This document shows, one piece after another, positions 34,476 to 44,088 of a stretch of DNA of 64,000 nucleotides. Made by a program: the position numbers and the translations under genes. Location: NCBI RefSeq assembly GCF_009759665.1, contig NZ_WQNE01000002.1, positions 372,001-436,000 on the forward strand. Direction: 5' to 3'. The notes beneath the pieces were generated by a model. It did not search any database, was not told where the DNA came from, and saw nothing but the letters and a program-made list of their open reading frames with translations. Source of the stretch: Bradyrhizobium cajani. GTDB taxonomy: Bacteria; Pseudomonadota; Alphaproteobacteria; Rhizobiales; Xanthobacteraceae. Position 1 is the stretch's first letter. Each line of letters begins with the position of its first letter.

Positions 34476-35672
34476 ATGGACCTGTCGTTCAATGCCGAGG
34501 AGCGCGCCTTTCAGGATGAGGTGCGCGGCTTCATCGCGAAAAACCTGACCGAGGAGATGAAGCGCGCCACCGCGCTGACGCCGTCGGTGTTCTCCGACCC
34601 CGAGATCGGCATGGCCTGGCAGCGCGCGCTGCACAAGCAGGGCTGGGGCGCGCCGGGCTGGCCGGTCGAATATGGCGGGCCGGACTGGACCCCGGCGCAG
34701 CGCTGGATCTTCGAGACCGAATCCGCGCGGGCCGGCGTGCCCAATGTCAACGTGATGGGCGTGAAGATGGTGGGGCCCGTCATCATCGGTTTCGGCTCGC
34801 CGGAGCAAAAGAACTTCTACCTGCCGCGGATCCTCTCCGGCGAGGATTACTGGTGCCAGGGCTATTCCGAGCCGGGCTCAGGCTCCGACCTCTCTTCGCT
34901 GAAGACGCGCGCGGTGCGCGACGGTGACGACTACATCATCAACGGCACCAAGATCTGGACCACCCATGCGCACCACGCCAACCGCATGTTCGCGCTGGTG
35001 CGCACCAGCGACGGGCCGCGGCAGCAGGACGGCATCAGCTTCATCCTGATCGACATGAAGACGCCGGGCATCACGACGCGCCCGATCCTCACCATCGGCG
35101 GCGACCACGAGGTCAACCAGGTGTTCTTCGACGACGTGCGCGTGCCTGTGGCCAACCGCGTCGGCGACGAAGGCAAGGGCTGGACCTACGGCAAATATCT
35201 GCTCGAGTTCGAGCGCGGCTCCGGCATCGCCTCGGCGAAGCTGCGCGAGGGGCTGAAGGCGATCGCGGAGCTGGCCGAATCCGACCTGACCGGACGCGCG
35301 ATCGACAGTCCGGATATCGCGACGCGCATCTCGGAGGTGGAGGTCGACATCGACGCGCTGGAGATGACCGAGCTGCGCGTGCTCTCGGCGCTGCAGACCG
35401 GGCAGAATCCCGGTGCGGTGTCGTCGATCCTGAAGCTGCGCAACAGCGAGATTCGGCAGGAGGTCACGCGACTAGGGGCCGACGTGATCGGCCATGACGC
35501 CCTCGCGGTCGAGCCGATGCGACCGCTGTACAAGCTGAACCACGAGCCGGCAATTCCCGAGGAGATGCTGACGGTGATGCCGGAATATCTCAACGGCCGC
35601 GCCTACACGATCTTCGGCGGCACCTCGGAGATCCAGCGCGACATTATTGCGAAGATGATGCTGGGGATTTGA
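34476..35672 (+). CDS. Acyl-CoA dehydrogenase, large-subunit type (PimC-like)
   Basis: A 398-residue acyl-CoA dehydrogenase with a full FAD loop 'GYSEPGSGSDLSS', 'NGTKIWTTHAHHANRM' and the C-terminal 'FGGTSEIQRDIIAKMMLG'. The common catalytic Glu before GGT is replaced ('YTIFGGTSE'), while 'LEFERGSG' offers a Glu at the isovaleryl-CoA dehydrogenase position. It starts 15 bp after the small-subunit-like gene, and the two probably form a heterotetramer acting on a bulky or dicarboxylic acyl-CoA. Pimeloyl-CoA is suggested only by similarity to the pim genes of related organisms. Confidence 0.9.
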   Translation: MDLSFNAEERAFQDEVRGFIAKNLTEEMKRATALTPSVFSDPEIGMAWQRALHKQGWGAPGWPVEYGGPDWTPAQRWIFETESARAGVPNVNVMGVKMVGPVIIGFGSPEQKNFYLPRILSGEDYWCQGYSEPGSGSDLSSLKTRAVRDGDDYIINGTKIWTTHAHHANRMFALVRTSDGPRQQDGISFILIDMKTPGITTRPILTIGGDHEVNQVFFDDVRVPVANRVGDEGKGWTYGKYLLEFERGSGIASAKLREGLKAIAELAESDLTGRAIDSPDIATRISEVEVDIDALEMTELRVLSALQTGQNPGAVSSILKLRNSEIRQEVTRLGADVIGHDALAVEPMRPLYKLNHEPAIPEEMLTVMPEYLNGRAYTIFGGTSEIQRDIIAKMMLGI

Positions 35673-35711
35673 GCTGCCTGCGATTTAACGACACGCGCGC
35701 GACATTCTCCG

Positions 35712-35859
35712 CTGTCGTCCCGGACAAGCGAAGCGCAGATCCGGGACCCATAACCACAGGCGGATGTGGTTACGGGGACTCGGAGTTGCCGCTTCGTACC
35801 AAACTCCGCCCTGTGGTTATGGGTCCCGGGCTCGCGCTTCGCGCGCCCCGGGACGACAG
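35712..35859. repeat. Intergenic palindromic repeat, family C
   Basis: CTGTCGTCCCGGACAAGCGAAGCGCAGATCCGGGACCCATAACCACAGG is mirrored by CTGTGGTTATGGGTCCCGGGCTCGCGC...CCCCGGGACGACAG. It is located between convergent genes (acyl-CoA dehydrogenase and molybdenum hydroxylase). Confidence 0.8.
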
Positions 35860-35899
35860 TTGAGTTTGTCGCAACAGCCTGCGTCACAGAACGTCCCGC

Positions 35900-38224
35900 T
35901 CAGCCCGCCGCCTTCGCGTCCCGGATCGCCTGCCAGATCTTCTGCGGCGTCAAGGGCGTATTCAGCTGGGTGATGCCGAGCTCGGCGAGCGCGTCCATCA
36001 CGCCGTTGGTGACGCAGGGCGGGCCGCCGATGGCGCCGGATTCACCGCAGCCCTTGGCGCCGAGCGGATTGGTGCGGCAGGGCGCGGAATCGTCCAGCGT
36101 CACAACGATCGGCGGCACGTCGTCGGCGCGCGGGATGCAATAGTCCTGGTAGCTCGCGGTCAGGAGCTGGCCGTCGGCATCGTAGGAGACGCCCTCATAC
36201 AGCGCCTGGCCGATGCCCTGCGCGACGCCGCCATGGATCTGGCCCGTGACCAGCATCGGGTTCACGGCAACGCCGACGTCGTCAACCGTGGTGTAGCGCA
36301 CGACCTTGGAGACGCCGGTCTCAGGGTCGATCTCGACCTCGCAGATATGGGTGCCGTTCGGCCAGCTCGGACCGTCGACCTCACCTTCGGAATCGACGCT
36401 GAGCTTGGCGCCGCCTTCCTTCTCGGCGAGATCGAACAGGCTGATGCGGCGGTCGGTGCCGACCACCGTGAGCATGCCGCCCTGATATTCGATGTCCTCG
36501 ACCGAGGTCTCCAGCACGTTCGCCGCCTTCTCGCGCGCCTTCTGAATGAGATCGTTGGAGGAGACCGCGACCGCGGTGCCGCCGACGAACAGCGAGCGCG
36601 AGCCGACGCTGCCAAAGCCCATGGCCAAATCAGTGTCGCCCTGGACGACGTCGATCTTGTCCATGGCAATGCCGAGCGTGTCGGAGATCATCTGGGTGTA
36701 GGTGGTCTGCAGCCCCTGCCCCATCGCCATGGTGCCGGAATGCAGCACGACGCGGCCCTGCGAGGTCGCGTGCAGGCTGACCTTCTCGGTATGCGCGCGG
36801 CCGCCGGTCCATTCGATATAGGAGGTGAGGCCGCGGCCGTAGAGCAGGCCCTTCTTCTTCGCCGCCTTCTTGCGCGCCGCATAACCATCCCAATCCGCAA
36901 GCTTCACGGCGCGATCGAGCATGTGCGCGAAGGCGCCGGAATCGTAGACCTGGCCGGCGGCGTTGGTGTAGGGCAGCTGTGCCGGCTTGATGTAGTTGGC
37001 CTTGCGGATCGCGCGCGGATCCATACCGATCTTTCGCGCGGCGGCGTCGAACAGGCGCTCGACGATGAAGACCGCTTCGGGACGGCCTGCGCCGCGATAG
37101 GCGCCGACCGGCGCGGTGTGGGTCATCACCGACTGCACCTCGAAATGCACCAGCGGCAGATCGTAGACGCCGGTCTGCACGAACGGCCCGAGCACCAGCG
37201 GGATGATATTGGCCGCGCCCGAGGAATAGGCGCCGGTGCAGCCGATCGACTTGACGCGATAGGCCAGCACCTTGCCCTTCTCGTCGAGCGCGAAGGACGC
37301 GGTCGAGGTCAGGTCACGGCCGTGGGTACCGCCGACGAATTCGTCGGTGCGGTCGCCGCGCCAGCGGATCTTCTTGTTCAGCTTGGTCGCGGCATAGGCG
37401 ACGATGCCGTCCTCGGGATAGAGGTTGGTCTTCTGGCCAAAACCGCCGCCGATGTCGCCGACCAGCACGCGCACGCTGTCCTTGGGACGCTTGAGCACGG
37501 CCTCGGCGAGCACGTCGCGGGTCGAAGCGGGGGTCTGCGACTGCACGTGCAGGAGAAGACGTCCGGACTTCTTGTCGATCTCGGCAATGGTCGAGCGCGG
37601 CTCCATCGCGGAGGGCACCAGGCGCTGGCTGACAATGTCGAGCTCGACGGTATGCGCCGCCCTCGCAAAGGCCTCGTCCACCTTGGCCGCATCGCCGTAA
37701 GCCATCGCACCCACGATATTGTCGGGCGCCTCTAGCCACACCACGGGCGCGCCGGGCTTCACCGCCTCGACGGGATCGACCACCGCAGGCTGCACGTCAT
37801 ATTCGACCACGATCGCCTCGGCCGCGCTCTGCGCCTCGGTGCGCGACGACGCCACCACAGCGGCCACGGCCTCGCCGGCGTAGCGCACGACCTCGTGGGC
37901 GAGCAGGCGGCGCGGCGGCACCGTCATCGGCTTGCCGTCGGGGCGCTTGAAGATGCTTAAGGTAGGGATGCTGCCGATATCGTCCTTGACGAGGTCGGCA
38001 CCGGTGTAGATCGCGGTGACGCCCGGCATCGCCGCCGCGGCGCTGGTGTCGATCGAGACGATCTTCGCGTGGGCGTGCGGCGAACGCAGCACGTGCAACC
38101 ACAGCGCGCCGTCTTGCGGCTTGTCGTCGATGAACTGTCCCTTCCCGGTGAGCAGCCTCTGGTCTTCCAAACGCTTGACGGGCTGGCCCGCTCCGAAACG
38201 CAAATTGCCGGGAAGAATGTTCAT
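35900..38224 (-). CDS. Xanthine dehydrogenase/CODH-family molybdopterin large subunit (form II type)
   Basis: A 774-residue molybdenum hydroxylase large subunit. ATG 38224 has GAGGA upstream and gives the usual '[20 protein letters not shown]' start region. The catalytic glutamate is E728 in '[13 protein letters not shown]'. The active-site loop reads AYRGAGR (375-381), the form II signature, rather than the AYRCSFR of true CO dehydrogenase. '[11 protein letters not shown]' contacts the cofactor. It would hydroxylate an aldehyde or heterocycle. The FAD and 2Fe-2S subunits normally encoded beside it are absent in both directions, so they must come from elsewhere. Confidence 0.9.
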   Translation of the reverse strand: MNILPGNLRFGAGQPVKRLEDQRLLTGKGQFIDDKPQDGALWLHVLRSPHAHAKIVSIDTSAAAAMPGVTAIYTGADLVKDDIGSIPTLSIFKRPDGKPMTVPPRRLLAHEVVRYAGEAVAAVVASSRTEAQSAAEAIVVEYDVQPAVVDPVEAVKPGAPVVWLEAPDNIVGAMAYGDAAKVDEAFARAAHTVELDIVSQRLVPSAMEPRSTIAEIDKKSGRLLLHVQSQTPASTRDVLAEAVLKRPKDSVRVLVGDIGGGFGQKTNLYPEDGIVAYAATKLNKKIRWRGDRTDEFVGGTHGRDLTSTASFALDEKGKVLAYRVKSIGCTGAYSSGAANIIPLVLGPFVQTGVYDLPLVHFEVQSVMTHTAPVGAYRGAGRPEAVFIVERLFDAAARKIGMDPRAIRKANYIKPAQLPYTNAAGQVYDSGAFAHMLDRAVKLADWDGYAARKKAAKKKGLLYGRGLTSYIEWTGGRAHTEKVSLHATSQGRVVLHSGTMAMGQGLQTTYTQMISDTLGIAMDKIDVVQGDTDLAMGFGSVGSRSLFVGGTAVAVSSNDLIQKAREKAANVLETSVEDIEYQGGMLTVVGTDRRISLFDLAEKEGGAKLSVDSEGEVDGPSWPNGTHICEVEIDPETGVSKVVRYTTVDDVGVAVNPMLVTGQIHGGVAQGIGQALYEGVSYDADGQLLTASYQDYCIPRADDVPPIVVTLDDSAPCRTNPLGAKGCGESGAIGGPPCVTNGVMDALAELGITQLNTPLTPQKIWQAIRDAKAAG

Positions 38225-38314
38225 TCCGTGGGGTCCTCTAAGCCTCAAAGTGCGGCCGCCTTTTAGCGGATCGAGGCAGGCGAGACCAGCCGCGGTTTTG
38301 GGCGGGTGGGATAC

Positions 38315-38394
38315 CGTCATTCCGGGGCGGTCCGAAGGACCGAGCCCGGAATCTCGAGATTCCGGGTTCGCCCTGCGGGCGCCCCGGAATGACG
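38315..38394. repeat. Intergenic palindromic repeat, family D
   Basis: The same pattern as 32256-32331, with central CCCGGAATCTCGAGATTCCGGG and outer CGTCATTCCGGGGCG / CGCCCCGGAATGACG. It ends 1 bp before the downstream stop codon. Confidence 0.85.
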
Positions 38395-38395
38395 A

Positions 38396-39271
38396 CTACG
38401 CCAGCTCCCGCAATGCCGCTTCCACGACCTTGCGTGCATCGGCCGTCAGCGCGGCCTGCGGCGGGACGGGATCGCCGACGTCGTAGCCCTGGATCGAAAG
38501 GCCCGCCTTGATGCAGGCGGCGAGATTGAAGCGGGCGAAGGCCTCGTTGATCCGCCACAGCCTGCGCTGGAGCACCATGGCCTCGTCCCAGCGGCCGGCC
38601 TTGCAGAGATCGTAGAGCTTAACGCTCTGGTGCGGGATGATGCAGGCCGGTCCCGCCATCCAGCCGAGCCCGCCGATCAGCATCACCGCAGCCGGGATAT
38701 GGGCCGAGGCCGAGAACACCCGCAAGGCATCGCCGCAGCGGTTCATGATCGAGAGCAGCCGGCCGGTGTTGGTCGAGGCGTCCTTGATGTAGCCGATGCG
38801 CGGGTGCTCGGCGAGGCGCGCGATGATTTCGAGCGTGAGATCGGAGCGCTGAAATTGCGGATTGGTGTAGATGACGACAGGGATGTCCACGGCATCGGCA
38901 ATGGCGCGGAAGTAGGATTCGACCTGGGCATCGGCGAGCGGGAAATAAGCCTCCAGGATCGCGAGGATGCCGTCGGCGCCGAGCTTCTGATACGCCCTCG
39001 CCTGCGCCACCGCATCCGCCGTCGAGGTCGAGGCGACGCCGGCCACGACCGGCACGCGGCCCCTCGCTGCCTCGATCGTGGTCCGCACGATGGCGGTGCG
39101 CTGCGCGGCATTGAGATAGGCAAACTCGCCGGTCGAGCCCAGCGGCGTCAGACCGTGAACGCCGGCGCCGATCAGATCGTCGCAGAGCCTGGCGAGCACT
39201 TGGGTGCGCACGCTGCCATCGGCATCGACAGGCGAAACGAGATAGGGAAAAACGCCGTGAAAATCGGGCAT
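38396..39271 (-). CDS. DHDPS/NAL-family aldolase or hydratase
   Basis: A 291-residue (beta/alpha)8 Schiff-base enzyme of the dihydrodipicolinate synthase / N-acetylneuraminate lyase family. Lys163 in 'GYIKDAS' forms the Schiff base with a 2-oxoacid, Tyr135 in 'VVIYTNP' is the proton shuttle, and '[11 protein letters not shown]' (43-53) is the 2-oxoacid carboxylate-binding motif. It stands alone between a molybdenum hydroxylase and a VOC gene, not in a lysine operon, so a catabolic 2-oxo-acid aldolase or dehydratase is more likely than DapA. Substrate is undetermined. Confidence 0.88.
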   Translation of the reverse strand: MPDFHGVFPYLVSPVDADGSVRTQVLARLCDDLIGAGVHGLTPLGSTGEFAYLNAAQRTAIVRTTIEAARGRVPVVAGVASTSTADAVAQARAYQKLGADGILAILEAYFPLADAQVESYFRAIADAVDIPVVIYTNPQFQRSDLTLEIIARLAEHPRIGYIKDASTNTGRLLSIMNRCGDALRVFSASAHIPAAVMLIGGLGWMAGPACIIPHQSVKLYDLCKAGRWDEAMVLQRRLWRINEAFARFNLAACIKAGLSIQGYDVGDPVPPQAALTADARKVVEAALRELA

Positions 39272-39335
39272 GTCAGGTGTGAACCCAAAAAAACTGGTTG
39301 CGCCTGACCGGTCTTACCAATGCCCGCGGCCGCGA

Positions 39336-40301
39336 TCAAACCCTGAGCAGCCGCACCCGCGTGCCCCAGGGATCGGTCGCCTCCACCCCATCCGCAAGTG
39401 CCGTGACGTTCACACCACTCTTGCGCAGGCGTTCCTGCTGTGCGGCGAGCACTTCCTGCTTCTCCGTCACCAGCGAGAACCAGGCGAGGCCCGTGGCCTG
39501 GTCGTCGCGCTGGCCCGCGCCCTGGCTCTGCCAGACGTTCATGCCGAGGTGATGATGATAGCGGCCCGAGGACAGGAACGCGGCGCCGTTGCGGCGGCGG
39601 GTCGGATCGAGGCCGACCGTACCGTGATAGAAGCTTTCCGCCTGCGCAAGATCGCCGACGCGCAGATGCATGTGACCGACGCGCAGGCCATCCGGCGCCT
39701 TGGCATAGTCGGCAATGCGCGTATTGGTCAGCGACAACAGGTCGGGGATGTTGAGCTCGTCCGTTGCCATCTTCACGCTGCCCTCGCTCCACTGCCATTG
39801 CGCGGGATCACGATCGGCATAGACCTCGATGCCGTTGCCTTCGGGATCGTCGAGATAGACGGATTCGCTGACGAGGTGATCGGCAAAGCCTGACAGCGGA
39901 ACGCGATGCGAGGCGGCGTGCACCAGCCAGCGCGCCAGATCCTTGCGCGTCGGCATCAGGAAGGCGGTGTGGTAGAGGCCGGCGGCGTTGCGCGGCTCGA
40001 GCGCGGCGTCGGGACGGGCTTCCAGCACGAGCAGCGTGATTCCGGCCGTGCCGAGCCTTGCTGCAGTCCCCGAACGCTCCATCACCGTGAGCCCGATCAC
40101 GTCACGGTAGTAGTCCGCAACCTTGTCGAGATTCTTGACCCGCAGCGTCACCATGCCGACCCGCATCGGCGTGCGGCTGGCGTAGGTCGGCCCGGCGCCC
40201 TGAGGAGCGCCCTCGGCGCGCGCCGCGGCTGCGGCCGCCATCGCGAGCGAGGTCGCGCCGGCGAGTTGAAGCAGGGTGCGGCGGGTGAAGTCGATGGTCA
40301 T
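39336..40301 (-). CDS. Tat-exported two-domain VOC (ring-cleavage dioxygenase-like) protein
   Basis: A 321-residue protein. ATG 40301 opens a Tat signal ('DFTRRTLLQLAGATSLAMAA', cleavage about residue 29). Two vicinal-oxygen-chelate domains follow: residues 45-170 ('MRVGMVTLRVKNL', 'GLYHTAFLMPTR', 'DPEGNGIEVYAD') and 205-321 ('LRVGHMHLRVGDL', 'YHHHLGMNVW'). The layout resembles CatE-type catechol 2,3-dioxygenases. In domain 1 the first metal His is replaced (VGMVTLRV), whereas His is present in domain 2 (VGHMHLRV). Export of such a protein is unusual. Ring cleavage is possible but not certain. Confidence 0.82.
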   Translation of the reverse strand: MTIDFTRRTLLQLAGATSLAMAAAAAARAEGAPQGAGPTYASRTPMRVGMVTLRVKNLDKVADYYRDVIGLTVMERSGTAARLGTAGITLLVLEARPDAALEPRNAAGLYHTAFLMPTRKDLARWLVHAASHRVPLSGFADHLVSESVYLDDPEGNGIEVYADRDPAQWQWSEGSVKMATDELNIPDLLSLTNTRIADYAKAPDGLRVGHMHLRVGDLAQAESFYHGTVGLDPTRRRNGAAFLSSGRYHHHLGMNVWQSQGAGQRDDQATGLAWFSLVTEKQEVLAAQQERLRKSGVNVTALADGVEATDPWGTRVRLLRV

Positions 40302-40482
40302 CGGTTGAAGCTCGCTGAAATCCTTGAGGTCATGCGGCGCGATTTCCGGATTGCTACACGTTCCCGTGAGCGCCTCCCAATCACATGTTCGTCGGCCGCT
40401 GCAGCCCGGAGGTCCTGACCACCCGGCCAGTTTCGCAAACGCCTGCGACGTCCCAGATAGAGGACAGCTACAGGAGCCTGCC

Positions 40483-41349
40483 ATGACCGACTTTACTCCC
40501 CTGTCTTCTCTATCGTCCGCACTTGCGGACGTCGCGGCGCGTGCCGCGCCGTCCGTGGTCTCCGTGCACTCGCACCGCTCCCGCGCAACCGGCTTCGTCT
40601 GGAAGGCGGGCCTGATCATCACCGCCGACGAGGCGCTGGCCGATGAGGGCGAGGTCGAGATCGGCCTTCCCGACGGCAGCACCGCGGCCGCCACGATCGC
40701 CGGCCGCGACCATACGACCGATATCGCACTGCTGCGCACTCAGGCCGCCATCGCGCCGGTCAAGCTGACGGCCACGGTCCCGCCCCTCGGCGCGCTGTCG
40801 GTCGTGGTCGCCACCAACCGCGATACGCCGAGTGCGGCGCTCGGGATGGTGTCGGCATCCGGCAAGAGCTGGCGAAGCCTGCGCGGCGGCGAAATCGATG
40901 CGCGGATCGAGCTCGACGTGCGCCTGCGTCCCAGCCAGGAGGGCGGCCTCGCGCTAGATGCCTCGGGCGAAGCGTTCGGCATGGCCGTGCTCGGCCCGCG
41001 TCGGGTGCTGGTGATCCCGACGGCGACGATCGAGCGCGTCGCGCCCCAGTTGGAGGTACGCGGCCGTATCGCGCGCGGCTATCTCGGCCTCGGGCTCCAG
41101 CCGGTGCGGCTCGAGGACGGCGTCGGCGCCATGGTGATGAATGTCGACAAGGCCGGACCTTCGGCTGCGGCCGGCATCCGTCAGGGCGACGTCATCGTCG
41201 CGGTCGACGGCCAGAAACTCTCCGGCGTGCGCGCGCTGTCGCGGACCCTGGGTCCGACGAGCGTCGGCGCCGTGGTCGATGTCGCGGTTCGTCGCGGCGG
41301 CGAGCCGGTCAATTTCAAGGTCACGGTCGGCGAGAGGCCGGAAGCGTGA
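40483..41349 (+). CDS. DegP-like S1C pseudoprotease with PDZ domain
   Basis: A 288-residue trypsin-fold plus PDZ protein. ATG 40483 follows CAGGAGCCTGCC. The fold landmarks of DegP/DegS proteins are present, but the catalytic triad is broken: the His position in 'LIITADEAL' is Glu50, the Asp is kept (Asp80 in 'HTTDIALLR'), and the Ser of GNSGG is Glu153 in 'PSQEGGLAL'. The PDZ domain (about 195-285) is normal ('GYLGLGLQPV', 'AGIRQGDVIVAVDGQ'). No signal peptide is visible, so it should be cytoplasmic. It is probably a binding or sensing protein. Its stop overlaps the start of a LuxR-type gene. Confidence 0.85.
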   Translation: MTDFTPLSSLSSALADVAARAAPSVVSVHSHRSRATGFVWKAGLIITADEALADEGEVEIGLPDGSTAAATIAGRDHTTDIALLRTQAAIAPVKLTATVPPLGALSVVVATNRDTPSAALGMVSASGKSWRSLRGGEIDARIELDVRLRPSQEGGLALDASGEAFGMAVLGPRRVLVIPTATIERVAPQLEVRGRIARGYLGLGLQPVRLEDGVGAMVMNVDKAGPSAAAGIRQGDVIVAVDGQKLSGVRALSRTLGPTSVGAVVDVAVRRGGEPVNFKVTVGERPEA

Positions 41350-41717
41350 GCGAGCACAACGCGCCCGAGATCGTGCTGTCGCTGGAGATCGACGATTCCG
41401 CCCTCGCCGATCGTCTGGCGGCCCTGCTCGGTAGCGTCGCGGGGCTGCGCCTGGCCGCGCCCGGCGAGCAAGCGGCGGCAGCGATCGTCGCCCGCGATCC
41501 GCGCGTCATGCCTGCGGACATCGCGCTGACGCAGCGCGAGCTCGACGTGCTGGCGCTGATGGCCGAGGGCGCCTCCAACAAGATGATTGCGCGCCAGCTC
41601 GGCATCTCCGTGCACACCGTGAAATTCCACGTCGGCTCGCTGCTCGACAAGCTGGATGCCACCGGCCGCACCGACGCGGTGGCGCATGCGGCGCGCCGCG
41701 GCGTGATCGAGCTCTGA
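41346..41717 (+). CDS. LuxR-type HTH protein without receiver domain
   Basis: A 123-residue protein starting at GTG 41346, whose GTGA overlaps the TGA of the upstream pseudoprotease (translational coupling). Residues 55-115 are a clear LuxR/GerE helix-turn-helix ('TQRELDVLALMAEGASNKMI', 'LGISVHTVKFHV'). The first 50 residues are too short for a receiver domain and lack its Asp/Lys set, though they may be a remnant of one. Activity may instead depend on contact with the upstream PDZ protein. It is convergent with the amidohydrolase 10 bp away. Confidence 0.85.
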   Translation: MSEHNAPEIVLSLEIDDSALADRLAALLGSVAGLRLAAPGEQAAAAIVARDPRVMPADIALTQRELDVLALMAEGASNKMIARQLGISVHTVKFHVGSLLDKLDATGRTDAVAHAARRGVIEL

Positions 41718-41727
41718 GCGCGGTAAG

Positions 41728-42969
41728 TCATCCGGACGGAGCGATCTGCGCCAGCGCGCGCAGACGTTCCATGTCGACGACGCGGCCATGGCTGATGACG
41801 ACACGCGGCGGAGCGTGGAAGCGAAGCGCCTCGGTGACATCACCCTGATCGAGGATGACGAGATTCGCCGCGCAACCAAGCCCGAGGCCATAGCGTTCCA
41901 GATTGATCGCGGTCGCCGCACGCGTGGTGATCATGTCGTAGAGCGTCTCGCGCTCGCTCTTCCTGGTCATCCACAGCAGATGCGAGGCGAGGAACGCCAC
42001 CTCCAGCATGTTGTTGCGGCCGTGCGGATAATAGGCGTCCGAGATGTCGTCCTGGCCGAGGCAGACATTGATGCCGGCGCCCAGAAGCTCCTCGACCCGC
42101 GCATGCAGCGGGCCGGTGTGAGGATTGCTCACGATGCTGACGCGGGCCTTCCCGAGCAGCGCCATCAGCTCGCGGAGGTAGGTCTCGGGATAGAGCGCCA
42201 TCGCCCGGCAATGATGGGCGAGTGCCCGTCCCTCGGCGCCACGCGCGATCACCGCGCGCGCCATCATGTCGAGCGTGCGCATGTCGGGATCGCCGACATC
42301 GTCCAGCAGCATCGAGACGTCGGCGCCGTGCTCGGTCGCCAGGTCGAAGCAGAATTCGACATGGCGGCGCATGTCCTCCTCATTGGCCTCGATCCAGGGA
42401 ATGCCGCCGACGATATCGGCCCCGAGCGCCATCGCCTTGCGCATCAGATCTTCGGCCCCCCGCTCGCGCGACAGACCGTCCTGGGGAAAGGCGACGACCT
42501 GGATCTCGACGATGCCGCGAAATTCCTCGCGGATTGCGAGCAATGCCTTGACGCCTTCGAGCCGGGCCTTGGTGTCGACATCGGCGAAGGCGCGAATATG
42601 GAGATTGCCGTGGAGCGCGGCGAGCGCCACGGCGCGCCGCGCGTTCGGGACGATCCAGGACGCGTCGTAGCCGCTCTTCACGACGGCGGCGAGATCGACC
42701 GCCTTCGCCGCCGCGCTCATGCCGCCGCCCTGATAGGCCTCCAACGCCTCCTCCGACATCATCGGCAGGGTCCAGACCTTGCAGAGGTGCAGGTGCGGAT
42801 TGACATAGGCCGGCGTCACCAGACCACCCCCGGCATCTACGACGGATTTCGCGCCGGTTTCAAGCCGGCTGCCGATCGCCGTGATGACGCCGTCGGTGAT
42901 CGCGATGTCGACGATCTCGCGACCGCGCGTACGGGCGTTGGTGACGACGATGTCGGGCAGCCGGGACAT
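41728..42969 (-). CDS. CodA-like amidohydrolase with altered metal site
   Basis: A 413-residue amidohydrolase of the cytosine deaminase type. The HxH motif (His59, His61 in 'NPHLHL'), His253 ('LAHHCRAM') and the Asp in 'CLGQDDIS' (307-308) are present. At the position where E. coli cytosine deaminase has its third metal His and catalytic Glu ('HCDE'), this protein reads 'LLDD' (221-224). It may bind metal differently or act on another cyclic amide or aminated ring. It stands as a single gene, 27 bp downstream of the sensor-kinase stop on the minus strand. Confidence 0.82.
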   Translation of the reverse strand: MSRLPDIVVTNARTRGREIVDIAITDGVITAIGSRLETGAKSVVDAGGGLVTPAYVNPHLHLCKVWTLPMMSEEALEAYQGGGMSAAAKAVDLAAVVKSGYDASWIVPNARRAVALAALHGNLHIRAFADVDTKARLEGVKALLAIREEFRGIVEIQVVAFPQDGLSRERGAEDLMRKAMALGADIVGGIPWIEANEEDMRRHVEFCFDLATEHGADVSMLLDDVGDPDMRTLDMMARAVIARGAEGRALAHHCRAMALYPETYLRELMALLGKARVSIVSNPHTGPLHARVEELLGAGINVCLGQDDISDAYYPHGRNNMLEVAFLASHLLWMTRKSERETLYDMITTRAATAINLERYGLGLGCAANLVILDQGDVTEALRFHAPPRVVISHGRVVDMERLRALAQIAPSG

Positions 42970-42996
42970 TGCGAAACTTTCACTCGGTACCCACGC

Positions 42997-44088
42997 TCAT
43001 GCAAACGCGGTGCCGGACTGGGACGGCGGCGGAAACTGGAGCCGGACGGTGAGGCCCGGCGCATTGTCATGGAGGACAATCTCGGCGCCATGGAGGCGGG
43101 CAACCGCCGCGACCAGGCTCAGGCCGAGGCCGTTGCCCGGCGTGTAGCGGCTCTGTTCGAGCCGGTAGAAGCGTTTGAAGACCTGGTCCCGCTGGTCGGC
43201 GGGAATGCCGGGACCGTCGTCGGCGATCGCGATCGCCGCACCGCCATCGGCGCTGCGGCAGGTCACGGTCACCGTCCCGCCCTTGCTACCGTGCTTGATC
43301 GCATTGTCGACGAGATTGGCGACGGCGTCGAACAGCAGGTCGCGGTCGCCTGTGATCGCAACCTCGCGGTCGCCGCCGAGGCTGAGACGGGTCGCGACCT
43401 GCTCGGCTGCGGCGTCGTAGAGCTCGACGACTTCGCCCGCGACCTCGGCGAGGTTGAGGGTCCGGAACGCGCTCCGGCGCGCGCGGGTCTCGATCTCCGA
43501 GATCCGGGTGATCGAGGCGAACATGTGAAGCACCGCGTCGAGATCGGCGATGGTGTCGCCGATCAGCGCCGCGTCGGCCTCGCCGTTGCGTGGGGTGTGA
43601 TAGGCCTTCTCCAGCCGGCCGCGCATGCGCGTCAGCGGCGTGCGCAAATCATGGGCAACGTTGTCGCTGACCTGCTTGACCTCGCCCATCAGCGTTTCGA
43701 TGCGATCGAGCATCTGGTTGAGGTTTTCCGCGACGCGGTCCCACTCGTCGTTGCTGTCGCGCAGGGGGATGCGCTGATCCAGCCCCGACAGCATGATGGC
43801 GCGGCTGGTGGCATTGATCTGCTCGATACGCCCGACCGTACGCCGTGTCACCAGCACGGCCGCGAGCCCGGCGAGCACCAGAAGCAGAACGGCGACCGCG
43901 ACCATCGCAAGCTCGATCATGCGCGTGAAGGCATCGTGATCGCCGGCGTCGCCGATCCGGCTCTGCACATAGGCGAGCGTGCCGAAATAGACATAGGCCA
44001 TGATCGCCGCGACGATCAGCCCGAACGCCGCGATCGCGATCAGCGCCAGGCGGAAGGTCGAGGAACGGAGCGTCTTAGCCAGGAGCAC
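42997..44088 (-). CDS. Sensor histidine kinase (HAMP, short periplasmic loop)
   Basis: A 363-residue inner-membrane kinase. TM1 (about 13-36) and TM2 (about 59-80) are separated by only about 22 residues, so there is almost no periplasmic sensor domain. A HAMP domain (82-135), HisKA with phospho-acceptor His146 ('NVAHDLRTPLTR'), and HATPase_c with N-box 'NLVDNAIKHG', 'DDGPGIP' and 'GNGLGLSL' follow. It overlaps the response-regulator gene by 14 bp and is its cognate kinase. Sensing through the membrane segment itself is plausible. The Gly/His-rich exported protein upstream is a possible target. Confidence 0.92.
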   Translation of the reverse strand: MLLAKTLRSSTFRLALIAIAAFGLIVAAIMAYVYFGTLAYVQSRIGDAGDHDAFTRMIELAMVAVAVLLLVLAGLAAVLVTRRTVGRIEQINATSRAIMLSGLDQRIPLRDSNDEWDRVAENLNQMLDRIETLMGEVKQVSDNVAHDLRTPLTRMRGRLEKAYHTPRNGEADAALIGDTIADLDAVLHMFASITRISEIETRARRSAFRTLNLAEVAGEVVELYDAAAEQVATRLSLGGDREVAITGDRDLLFDAVANLVDNAIKHGSKGGTVTVTCRSADGGAAIAIADDGPGIPADQRDQVFKRFYRLEQSRYTPGNGLGLSLVAAVARLHGAEIVLHDNAPGLTVRLQFPPPSQSGTAFA

